Below are positions 1 through 5,576 of a DNA stretch of 5,576 bases, piece by piece. A program made the translations under genes and the position numbers. Source of the stretch: DATAYF01 sp036272735 (lineage in GTDB: Bacteria; Chloroflexota; Ktedonobacteria; Ktedonobacterales; Ktedonobacteraceae); the NCBI GenBank assembly GCA_036272735.1, contig DATAYF010000372.1, positions 1 to 5,576 of the forward strand. The letters are read 5' to 3'. Below the pieces are notes generated by a model. That model was not told the DNA's origin. It made no database searches and saw nothing but the letters and a program-made list of their open reading frames with translations. The stretch's first letter is position 1, and every line of letters begins with the position of its first letter.

Positions 1-260
1 GGTTCACCAGAGAGAGACGGTTCGCCTCCACGGGACCTTTCCAACAGAACGGTCGGGTTCCCATCGAGAAACCGCGATGGGGGAAAACGTTCTCGGTCGA
101 GGGATAACGCTCCTCGCTCGGCATGCTGGGTGAGGACGGGCATATTGTCAGAACGCCCTGATGTATCGGTCAGTGAAACCAAAGCTGGCATTCCGCAAGG
201 GAGACCAGAGTTGCGGCCGAGGCCAGATACAAGCCCCTGCGTTCACGCATGGGGTATCTG
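1..260. other. Structured non-coding region, possible end of a mobile or ribozyme element
   Basis: I see no convincing gene here. Two frames are open for part of the stretch, but their peptides are rich in Arg, Ser and Pro and resemble nothing I recognise. What is visible is a series of hairpins: 60-66 with 75-81 (7 bp), 98-102 with 112-116 (5 bp, extendable with wobbles to 93-121), 193-198 with 211-216 (6 bp), and a composite hairpin at 224-260. The last pairs 224-230 with 254-260 (7 bp), then 234-237 roughly with 251-253, then 238-241 with 246-249 around a TTCA loop. It spans the first ATG of the downstream reading frame, and clear homology to that gene's family starts just after it. This suggests that an element boundary lies near 260. 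Candidates are the right end or guide-RNA scaffold of an IS200/IS605-type element, or a group II intron fragment. None can be confirmed because the rest lies outside the window. Confidence 0.4.
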
Positions 261-989
261 ACTGTGGACCTGCGCAATCCCGCGCTGCTAGCTAAAGGTA
301 TGCCCATGCTTGATGTGCTCTCCGATGGTCGTTTCGAATGTAGGCTGGGCTGTGGTGCTATCGCTGGTGATTATATCCAGGCGAGTAGACCGTTTGATCG
401 GCCTGGTGTGTGGGTCTCGCGTTTTGAAGAGGCGCTGCAGATCATCAAATGCTTTTTTACTGAAGAAACGGTCAACTTCTCTGGACGATATTACCAGGTT
501 TCCGGCTTGCCAGGGCACCCTAAGCCCGTGCAGAAGCCCCATCTACCGATCTATATGGGCGGCGGTGGCAAACGGGTGCTTTCTCTGGCAGCCAGGAAGG
601 CTGATATCGTCGGTTTTGCGGCAAGAAGTGTGCCGACCGGGTTGGATTGGCTCAGTGCAACGCACGAGGCTAATCTCGAAAAACTGGCCTGGGTTCGCGA
701 GGCCGCTGGGGAACGGTTCGATCACCTGGAACTCGGAACGACCATTTTTGTCGTCATTCCTACAGAAAACCGTCAGGGGACCGCGCAACATATGGCCGGC
801 CAATTTGGACTCACGCCAGAGCAGCTTTTGTCCTGCACTCATCTGCTCATTGGCACCGTTGACGAGATGATAGAGGAACTCCTCAAACGCCGCAAGCACT
901 GCGAGCACTATCATCACTCCTCTATCGTGGTCGCTGAAGCGGGAATAGAGGCATTTGCCCCGGTCGTGGCGCGGCTTCGCGGAAAATAA
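249..989 (+). pseudogene. 5'-truncated F420-type LLM class oxidoreductase
   Basis: The 246-residue product matches the body of a luciferase-like (LLM) flavin/F420-dependent oxidoreductase of the TIGR03621-like group. Visible are the D-L-R-N-P-A-L-L-A segment (residues 7-15), LDVLSDGRFE (21-30), RFEEAL (58-63), the KPVQKP turn (92-97), the glycine-rich phosphate-binding stretch GGGGKRVLSLAARKADIVG (104-122) and a normal C-terminus (IVVAEAG...APVVARLRGK). Family members are about 300 residues long and begin with beta strands 1-3 of the TIM barrel. Those roughly 65-70 residues are missing, and the upstream frame meets a stop at 174-176. The ATG at 249 has no Shine-Dalgarno sequence and sits inside a hairpin. 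Positions usually conserved are changed: LGCGA where LGAGW is usual, SRPFD for GIPFD, YHHSS near the C-terminus. Truncation plus these changes argue for a decaying gene, although the remaining frame is intact. Family assignment is firm; loss of function is inferred. Confidence 0.7.
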
Positions 990-1009
990 GGGGGGGAGAT
1001 AAAAATGAT

Positions 1010-1035
1010 GAGGCTTGTACGTGCGAACAAGCCTC
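1010..1035. terminator. Bidirectional intrinsic terminator
   Basis: A perfect 9-bp stem (GAGGCTTGT with ACAAGCCTC) closes an 8-nt loop, 20 nt after the stop codon of the + strand oxidoreductase remnant. On the + strand it is followed by a short TTTCC tract. On the - strand it is followed, 4 nt later, by five T residues (1000-1004 region). It therefore suits both converging transcription units: the oxidoreductase remnant and, about 115 nt after its stop, the acylase. The U tract is weak on the + side. Confidence 0.7.
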
Positions 1036-1151
1036 TTTCCTGGTGTGGGCAAAGCCTGTGACTCGCTTCGCCTTCACGTATTTCCTAGTATACTGTCTGG
1101 ATATCAACAAACCCTCATGAAACCATCAAATTTCCTTGGCAATTGGGTATC

Positions 1152-3596
1152 CTAGCGGGTTTTTGGGTGCATATGCAACCTCCCTGCATCTGCTTTTTCG
1201 ATGACTTGCTGCTCGAACAGCATCGGGTGGTGCTGCACGTGTAACCACATCTCAATAAAATCATCGTAATGGGCACTGGCTGGGTGCCCCGACTGCCCTG
1301 GTGCGTGCCCCGATAGCGAGTTTGCCATATCCGCCAGGTCGATTATCTGGCGATACGATGGCACCGTCACCACCTCCTGCGGCTGATTCGGCACGACCGC
1401 GCTCATATTGACCGTGTCGTAGTCACCTCCCACCGGAAATGGACCACGATTGAAGAGCTTTTCCAGTGGCTTTATGGCTCCCAATGGGTGGCGATACGAC
1501 ATACGGTGAATTTTGCCGTATTGCCAGCGGGTCATGTCGCTTCCAAGCAGCTCTCGTAACTCTTCGACTGCTGCGCTTAATGCTCGTTGTAACGCGCTAT
1601 CCCACGAGGTCGGGCCGTTGGGTAGTGCCGACTGCGCAAACCAGCTATCATCTTTCTCCCGTAAGAGCCGTATGATTAATGGCCTGCTGCGTGCGAGATA
1701 GCCGGTGCACGGCATGAGTATTGTGCTGCCGACGCCCAGGTAGTTGAGCAACAACGTTTCGTCATCGCCTAAGAGCGTTCCCACGACCATGTGTTCCAGC
1801 TTGCTATAAAACGTGCTGTAGATAGTCGCAGCGATACTAGCGGGAGTGAGCATATAATCCCAGGCTCGTAAGACCGCTAGCGCGTCTCTTTCAACTTGCG
1901 TTTGACCCGTCAATGCGAGCACGTGCGGCATGATTTCCTGGGCTGGAAGCGAGTAGTAGTCTGCTTGTATAGCGGCCATATCGTTGAGGGTCAGTTTCCC
2001 TTTACTCTGCAAGAGGTCGCGAATACGCTGTGCACGATAACCGTTCAGCCACTCGTTGCTAATGTAGTAGGGATACGTGTCGTCAACCACTCTATTGTTG
2101 GCTGTGGCGATAAAATGTTGTTCGGGGTTGAAGGTTTGAGGCAGTTCATCGAATGGGATGAAGCCAGTCCATTCATACTCGCTCGTCCAGCCTGGGTTGG
2201 GTAGTAGCGCCTGCCCTTGTTTGCGTATTGGAACGGTCCCGGCCATGATATAGCCAATGTTCCCGCCCGTGTCGGCATAGACGAAGTTTTGCGCTGGCAC
2301 GTCCCAGTCGCGCAACGCCTCCCTGAATTCCTTCCAGTCGCTTGCTCGGTTAAGTTTCTGGATGGCTGAAATAATATTGCATTGTTCTAAACCCGTCCAA
2401 CGGAGGGCCAGCGGCAGTTCGGACCCGTTGCCGTTCTGTATGTCCGTTCCCTGGGTAATGTGTGAAATGATCGGGCCGTGATGGGTAATGCGCACTTCTT
2501 CGATATGTGGTTCTCGCTGGCCCCGTATCTTGATGACCTCGCGTATTACCCTGGCTTCGCGCCATTCTCCTTGATATTCGTAAAGGGAAGCATGCTCAGG
2601 ATGAAACTTCTCGATATACAGATCCTCGACATCCGAAACCGCGTTGGTCACGCCCCAGGCGATGTATTGATTGTGTCCGATGATAACGCCAGGGCTACCG
2701 GGGAACGTGGCACCGACCACATCGATATCGCCCGCGACCAGGTGGCATTCGTACCAGATCGAAGGCGCGGCCTGCCCCAGGTGAGGGTCATTACACAAAA
2801 TGGGCGATCCCGTAGCTGTCATGCTGCCATCGACCACCCAATTGTTGCTGCCGCCCATATGCCCGAAACCACTCAGCGCTTGAATTGTGCTGTATTGTTC
2901 TAATAGTCCTAAATTGATGCCCTGATACTCAATTCCGGGCGGCACGATCAAGGGATGACCAGGATCGTAGCCGCTTTCCAGGAGTGCTGCACGCTCGGCT
3001 CCCAACTTCTCGACAAGCTGGGACCTGATGAGTTCGGTTTCCCAATTTCCGCCTAAATTCCAGCCCATCATTTTCGCCCATTGTATAGAATCCTCTGGCT
3101 TCCAGGGTTCTGGTTTGATGCGTAGGATCGTAAATTCGATGGGTAAGCGACCACGATGCTGCTTGATAAAGGCGTTGACGCCTCCGGCGTATGCGTCGAG
3201 TACGCGTTTATTATGCGTGGAGAGTTGCGCTACCTGCTCTGCCGCCGCTCGATGCATGCCCAGGCGACGACAAAAACGATCTGTTTCTAGCGCAATCGTG
3301 CCAAAGATTTCGGAGAGGCGACCCGATCCAATACGACGATTGAATTCCATTTGCCAGAGGCGCTCTTGTGCATGCATATAGCCTTGCGCAAAGTACAGGT
3401 CATCTTCATTTCTGGCATAGATATGCGGAACACCGTAGCGATCAGTAATGACTTCAACAGGCTCGTGCAGCCCATCCAGTGTAATCTTCCCATGTTTTTT
3501 CGGAAGCGGGCGGCGCGTCAACGCGTAGTATGCACCACCCGCCAGCCCGGCAAGACCTGCTGTTGCAAGCAGGATTTTTTGCCACCAGGACGCCAT
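1152..3596 (-). CDS. Penicillin acylase family protein (Ntn-hydrolase), membrane-anchored or exported
   Basis: This 814-residue protein belongs to the penicillin acylase / acyl-homoserine lactone acylase / cephalosporin acylase family, which is self-cleaved into alpha and beta chains and hydrolyses amide bonds. Residues 8-26 form one hydrophobic segment after a Lys, with no clear AxA cleavage site, so it is a signal anchor or signal peptide and the enzyme should act outside the membrane. The alpha part carries DRYGVPHIYA (52-61) and AQGYMHAQERLWQMEFNRR (70-88). The autocleavage site is GG|SNNWVVDG, making Ser250 the N-terminal nucleophile of the beta chain. Counting from it aligns without gaps to E. 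coli penicillin G acylase for about 78 residues: His272 takes position B23, as in cephalosporin and AHL acylases, and Asp322 and Asp325 match the calcium ligands B73 and B76. The oxyanion Asn is probably in ATANNRV (497-503). The substrate cannot be deduced. The ATG at 3596 is chosen because GGAGG lies 7 nt before it; a TTG nine codons upstream would place that site inside the gene. cysS lies 132 nt upstream on the same strand. Confidence 0.93.
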   Translation of the reverse strand: MASWWQKILLATAGLAGLAGGAYYALTRRPLPKKHGKITLDGLHEPVEVITDRYGVPHIYARNEDDLYFAQGYMHAQERLWQMEFNRRIGSGRLSEIFGTIALETDRFCRRLGMHRAAAEQVAQLSTHNKRVLDAYAGGVNAFIKQHRGRLPIEFTILRIKPEPWKPEDSIQWAKMMGWNLGGNWETELIRSQLVEKLGAERAALLESGYDPGHPLIVPPGIEYQGINLGLLEQYSTIQALSGFGHMGGSNNWVVDGSMTATGSPILCNDPHLGQAAPSIWYECHLVAGDIDVVGATFPGSPGVIIGHNQYIAWGVTNAVSDVEDLYIEKFHPEHASLYEYQGEWREARVIREVIKIRGQREPHIEEVRITHHGPIISHITQGTDIQNGNGSELPLALRWTGLEQCNIISAIQKLNRASDWKEFREALRDWDVPAQNFVYADTGGNIGYIMAGTVPIRKQGQALLPNPGWTSEYEWTGFIPFDELPQTFNPEQHFIATANNRVVDDTYPYYISNEWLNGYRAQRIRDLLQSKGKLTLNDMAAIQADYYSLPAQEIMPHVLALTGQTQVERDALAVLRAWDYMLTPASIAATIYSTFYSKLEHMVVGTLLGDDETLLLNYLGVGSTILMPCTGYLARSRPLIIRLLREKDDSWFAQSALPNGPTSWDSALQRALSAAVEELRELLGSDMTRWQYGKIHRMSYRHPLGAIKPLEKLFNRGPFPVGGDYDTVNMSAVVPNQPQEVVTVPSYRQIIDLADMANSLSGHAPGQSGHPASAHYDDFIEMWLHVQHHPMLFEQQVIEKADAGRLHMHPKTR

Positions 3597-3603
3597 AATC
3601 AAT

Positions 3604-3608
3604 CCTCC
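3604..3608 (-). promoter_or_regulatory. Ribosome binding site of the acylase gene
   Basis: GGAGG on the - strand, 7 nt before the ATG at 3596. It decides the start against the TTG at 3623. It lies between two copies of ATTGATT (3597-3603 and 3622-3628). Confidence 0.85.
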
Positions 3609-3628
3609 CTGACTTCGTAGCAATCAAT

Positions 3629-3661
3629 GGGCAGTTCAAAGTAACAACCTTCGAACTGCCC
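3629..3661. repeat. 9-bp inverted repeat upstream of the acylase gene
   Basis: GGGCAGTTC at 3629-3637 pairs perfectly with GAACTGCCC at 3653-3661 around a 15-nt loop. It lies 33 nt before the acylase ATG. No T tract follows it on the - strand, so it is not a standard intrinsic terminator. It could be an operator palindrome, an mRNA stabilising or processing hairpin between cysS and the acylase, or a weak terminator for cysS. The sequence does not choose between these. Confidence 0.6.
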
Positions 3662-3686
3662 TATATTACACATTACAATGGTATTC

Positions 3687-3718
3687 GGAAGCTCTTTTGT
3701 AGCATACCACAAGCTTCC
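3687..3718. repeat. Inverted repeat just after cysS
   Basis: GGAAGCT (3687-3693) and AGCTTCC (3712-3718) form a 7-bp stem. The interior can add about five more pairs around a 4-nt loop, with a 4-nt bulge. It starts 11 nt after the cysS stop codon on the - strand, where a terminator would be expected. However, the bases after it (CGAATACC) hold no T run, so it may only attenuate transcription or mark an mRNA processing point. The short stretch between this and the 3629-3661 repeat contains a TAATAT box on the - strand (3663-3668) without a good -35 partner, so an acylase promoter here is only a weak possibility. Confidence 0.5.
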
Positions 3719-3728
3719 TGCTCGTCCA

Positions 3729-5162
3729 TTATACCAGTTGCGTCCCCTGTGCGGTATCACGTACTTCAAAGCCCTGTGCCTTTAGTTCATCACGCAGGCG
3801 ATCCGACTCCTTCCAGTTGCGCTCCGCGCGTGCGGTATCGCGTTGCCGTATCAGCGCCTGTACCTCTTCACTGATGACGACTGGCGCTTTGGGGGCGACC
3901 TGGTCGAGACGTAGCCCCAATACGCGATCAAAATCGAGCACCAGGCGATGGCGTTCCTCGGGATCGATTTTACTCGTTCGCGCTGCTTCACGGGTGATAC
4001 TGAGCGCCGTTGGTAGCTCTAAATCGTTGTTGATCGCAGTATGAAACGCATCGAGCATTTTCTGGCCCTCTGCGGAATAGGGTTTCTGGGCACTGGCCGC
4101 ATCCACTGCTGGCAATTCCGCGATATCACTGCGCAGATTATTCAAGCCGTTTTGGGCCGCCGTCAACGACTCCTCGGTAAAGGCCAGCTTCGAATGATAG
4201 TGCGCCGTGAGCATCAGGTAGCGAAAAGCCATTGGCTCGAAGCCGCGTTCTTTAATCGTGCTGAGCAGGACGACATTGCCCACCGAGCGCGACATTTTGC
4301 TATTGCCCAGGTCGAGGAATTCGCCATGCATCCAGACCTGCACTGGCTTTTTGCCGTTGGCTCCCTGGCTTTGCGCAATCTCATCCTCGTGGTGGGGGAA
4401 GACCAGGTCAATGCCACCCGTGTGGATATCGAATCGCTCGCCCAGGTATTTTGTCGCCATCGCTGAGCATTCGATATGCCAACCAGGGAAACCAACACCC
4501 CACGGGCTTTCCCAGTTCATCTGACGTGCCGCGTCGCCTCGTTTCCACAGCGCAAAATCTTCGGGCGATTCCTTGTCCTCAGCGCTCTCCATCTGCTGCC
4601 GCCCATGCCCACCTTCGCGCAAGTTCTCGACGGTGTTGCCTGAAAGCGCTCCATAGGCGGGAAAATGGCTTACGTCGTAATAGACGTTGCCCGCGGTGGT
4701 GTAGGCCAGGCCACTGTCGATGAGCTTTTCGGTCATTTCCACCATTTCCGCGATGTGCTCGGTCGCTTTGGGAGCGAGATGCGGTGGCAGAATATTCATC
4801 TCGGCCGAGTCGTCCTGGTATTGTTTGGTATAGTGCGCGGCAATCTCGTAGGCAGACTTCCCGGTCTTATGGGCCTCTTGTTCCAGCTTATCCTGGCCGC
4901 CCGCTTCGTGATCGGACTCGTACAAATGCCCAACGTCGGTAATATTGCGCACCAGGAAAACATCGTAGCCGTTGTATTCAAGCATGCGGCGTACCCAGTC
5001 CGTCATGGTAAATGTGCGCAGGTTGCCGATATGGATATCTTTGTACACGGTAGGCCCGCAACTGTAGATGCCCACCTTGGGCGCATGCAGGGGCTGAAAC
5101 AATTCTTTGCGTCTCGTTAATGTATTGTACAGATATACTGGTTTTGTTATCGTTGTTGACAC
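3729..5162 (-). CDS. cysS: Cysteine--tRNA ligase (CysRS)
   Basis: This 477-residue class I aminoacyl-tRNA synthetase charges tRNA-Cys with cysteine in the cytoplasm, using ATP. All hallmarks are present. The first zinc ligand is Cys35 in YSCGPTVY, followed by the HIGH-type motif HIGN (44-47). The other zinc ligands are Cys232 in GWHIECSAM, His257 in FPHHEDE and Glu261. The adenylate loop KMSRS is at 289-293. The C-terminal DALR-type helical domain and the tail (KESDRLRDELKAQGFEVRDTAQG, in two parts from 451 and 461) are complete. Length is close to the E. coli enzyme (461). A modest insertion around residues 80-100 (ESDHEAGGQDKLEQ) is common in this branch. The start is GTG at 5162, with AGGAG 8 nt upstream. 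The gene has its own extended -10 promoter and a leader of about 240 nt that carries a Cys-rich leader peptide and an apparent Shine-Dalgarno switch, so its level probably follows charged tRNA-Cys. Confidence 0.97.
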   Translation of the reverse strand: MSTTITKPVYLYNTLTRRKELFQPLHAPKVGIYSCGPTVYKDIHIGNLRTFTMTDWVRRMLEYNGYDVFLVRNITDVGHLYESDHEAGGQDKLEQEAHKTGKSAYEIAAHYTKQYQDDSAEMNILPPHLAPKATEHIAEMVEMTEKLIDSGLAYTTAGNVYYDVSHFPAYGALSGNTVENLREGGHGRQQMESAEDKESPEDFALWKRGDAARQMNWESPWGVGFPGWHIECSAMATKYLGERFDIHTGGIDLVFPHHEDEIAQSQGANGKKPVQVWMHGEFLDLGNSKMSRSVGNVVLLSTIKERGFEPMAFRYLMLTAHYHSKLAFTEESLTAAQNGLNNLRSDIAELPAVDAASAQKPYSAEGQKMLDAFHTAINNDLELPTALSITREAARTSKIDPEERHRLVLDFDRVLGLRLDQVAPKAPVVISEEVQALIRQRDTARAERNWKESDRLRDELKAQGFEVRDTAQGTQLV

Positions 5163-5168
5163 GGGCTT

Positions 5169-5317
5169 ATCTCCTCATCAAGAATATGCGAGCTATGAAT
5201 ACGCAAGAGGTGGTAAGTAGCTCAGAAGAGATGTGCTGGGAGACAACATACTATGAATATTGGAGTGCACACTGCTATTACATTCACCAGGATCTGAGCT
5301 ACTTTCGATCATCCTGG
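5169..5317 (-). promoter_or_regulatory. Candidate Cys-tRNA-responsive translational attenuator of cysS
   Basis: Three helices can form in the leader RNA. Hairpin A pairs 5311-5317 with 5287-5293 (CCAGGAT with ATCCTGG, 7 bp, 17-nt loop). Helix B pairs 5293-5304 with 5215-5226, a perfect 12-bp match. Helix C pairs the anti-Shine-Dalgarno 5225-5232 with the cysS Shine-Dalgarno region 5169-5176 (8 bp, one G-U). B's first arm is the loop of A and holds the stop codon of the leader peptide; B's second arm overlaps the anti-Shine-Dalgarno by 2 nt, and B and C would be pseudoknotted, so they compete. Inferred logic: ribosome stalled at the Cys codons covers A's first strand, B forms, C is lost and cysS is translated. 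With ample Cys-tRNA the ribosome reaches the stop, covers B's first arm, C forms and cysS is shut down. I see no hairpin followed by a U tract, so control should be translational. The helices are seen; the switch is inferred. Confidence 0.6.
5171..5175 (-). promoter_or_regulatory. Ribosome binding site of cysS
   Basis: AGGAG on the - strand, 8 nt before the GTG start. The wider stretch 5169-5176 (GAGGAGAT) can pair over 8 bp, including one G-U, with ATCTCTTC at 5225-5232, so this site may be masked in one state of the leader RNA. Confidence 0.85.
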
Positions 5318-5367
5318 CGAACGCATATACAACTGCATTTGTGCATTCTATTGTCGCTATCGTCCAC
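5299..5367 (-). CDS. Cys-rich leader peptide of cysS (22 residues)
   Basis: A GTG at 5367 opens a 22-codon frame that ends in TAG at 5299-5301, well before cysS. It has a GGAG ribosome binding site (5374-5377) 6 nt upstream. An internal ATG at 5346 would give a 15-residue form but has no good Shine-Dalgarno sequence. The peptide begins M-D-D-S-D-N-R-M-H-K and continues C-S-C-I-C-V-R-Q-D-D-R-K. Three Cys codons (TGC, TGT, TGC at 5335-5337, 5329-5331, 5323-5325) alternate with other codons, far more than expected for a rare amino acid, in front of the gene for the enzyme that charges tRNA-Cys. This matches the known pattern of leader peptides rich in the regulated amino acid, such as the Phe leader of E. 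coli pheST. The peptide itself probably has no function; translation of its Cys codons would be the sensor. Confidence 0.7.
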   Translation of the reverse strand: MDDSDNRMHKCSCICVRQDDRK

Positions 5368-5373
5368 AACTTA

Positions 5374-5377
5374 CTCC
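5374..5377 (-). promoter_or_regulatory. Ribosome binding site of the leader peptide
   Basis: GGAG on the - strand, within TTGGAGTAAG, 6 nt before the GTG at 5367. It lies about 29 nt after the predicted transcription start and favours the GTG over the internal ATG at 5346. Confidence 0.6.
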
Positions 5378-5412
5378 AACAGCGTAGAGGCGTATAGATT
5401 TCTTTGGGCTAT

Positions 5413-5441
5413 AGTATAGCATACCTGACCGTGACGATAAA
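5413..5441 (-). promoter_or_regulatory. Extended -10 promoter of cysS
   Basis: On the - strand TATACT (5413-5418) is a near-consensus -10 box, preceded by TGC as an extended -10 element. A poor -35 (TTTATC, 5436-5441) lies 17 nt upstream. Transcription would start near 5406, giving a leader of about 240 nt that contains the leader peptide and the attenuator helices. Confidence 0.65.
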
Positions 5442-5576
5442 GCTCTCCAATATACGTATTTTTTGAGACGGGCCGTTTTAAGAATGCGTAGCCGACTTTA
5501 TCTCATCATTTCCTGGTAATATCAACGTACTTTGATAATAAATCATTTCGTAAAAGTCCATAGATAAACGTGATGC
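5442..5576. other. AT-rich intergenic stretch upstream of the cysS promoter
   Basis: No reading frame of interest is visible on either strand. The only structure seen is a small gapped palindrome, TATCAA (5520-5525) with TTGATA (5532-5537) and 6 nt between, which could be an operator half-site pair or chance in AT-rich DNA. Confidence 0.4.

Noticed and set aside
1..45. Window start as the 3' strand of a group II intron domain V (GGTTC) followed by domain VI
   Set aside because: Only five bases match and the 5' strand lies outside the window; the roughly 210 nt of further structure up to 260 do not fit what should follow domain V. Kept only as one of several options for the structured region.
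543..1052. 169-codon open frame on the - strand antisense to the oxidoreductase remnant
   Set aside because: It is a shadow of the + strand frame, which shows clear family motifs; the antisense product has no recognisable feature and crosses the terminator.
3597..3623. TTG start nine codons upstream of the chosen acylase start
   Set aside because: The frame is open, but GGAGG lies within this extension at ideal distance from the ATG at 3596, and the extension would put polar residues before the signal segment without a ribosome binding site of its own.
3673..3705. 10-codon frame between cysS and the acylase as a second leader peptide
   Set aside because: It has a poorly spaced AGGA, no unusual codon content and no competing helix at the acylase ribosome binding site.
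5163..5406. T-box riboswitch controlling cysS
   Set aside because: T-boxes are common before cysS in Firmicutes, so I looked for the conserved T-box sequence, an adjacent terminator/antiterminator with U tract, and the TGGA expected for tRNA-Cys near the cysS start. None is present in the right place; the Cys-codon leader peptide is the better explanation.
5120..5419. 99-codon open frame on the + strand over the cysS start and leader
   Set aside because: It overlaps the start of cysS antisense, has no Shine-Dalgarno sequence, and its composition (many Tyr, Ser, Cys, Leu) looks like random translation of the leader. The minus-strand promoter and leader elements explain this DNA better.

Overview
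The window most likely comes from a Chloroflexota genome of the Ktedonobacteria type. This is an inference from the resemblance of the three proteins (an F420-type luciferase-like oxidoreductase, a membrane-anchored penicillin acylase and a CysRS with GTG start) and from the moderate GC content; no rRNA or other marker is present to prove it.

Layout. Bases 1-260 hold no convincing gene but are packed with consecutive strong hairpins, and look like the end of a structured or mobile element. Directly after it, on the + strand, lies a 5'-truncated luciferase-like (LLM) oxidoreductase (249-989), probably a pseudogene. A bidirectional hairpin terminator (1010-1035) separates it from the convergent minus-strand genes. 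These are a penicillin acylase family Ntn-hydrolase (3596 down to 1152) and, upstream of it, cysS for cysteinyl-tRNA synthetase (5162 down to 3729). The 132-base gap between these two contains two long inverted repeats. The last 414 bases (5163-5576) hold the cysS promoter and a leader of about 240 nt.

The notable part is the cysS leader. It contains a short open reading frame with its own Shine-Dalgarno sequence, a GTG start and three cysteine codons in five (C-S-C-I-C), ending in TAG. Three RNA helices lie around and after it: hairpin A (5311-5317 with 5287-5293), a perfect 12-bp long-range helix B (5293-5304 with 5215-5226), and an 8-bp helix C that would sequester the cysS Shine-Dalgarno (5225-5232 with 5169-5176). 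B overlaps both A and C. A ribosome stalled on the Cys codons would cover A's first strand and favour B, freeing the cysS ribosome binding site. A ribosome reaching the stop codon would cover B's first strand and let C form. This is the logic expected for an attenuator that senses charged tRNA-Cys and controls CysRS synthesis at the level of translation. The sequence elements are visible directly; the mechanism is inferred.

The acylase shares the strand with cysS but has no obvious functional link to it; it may be co-transcribed or have its own weak promoter.
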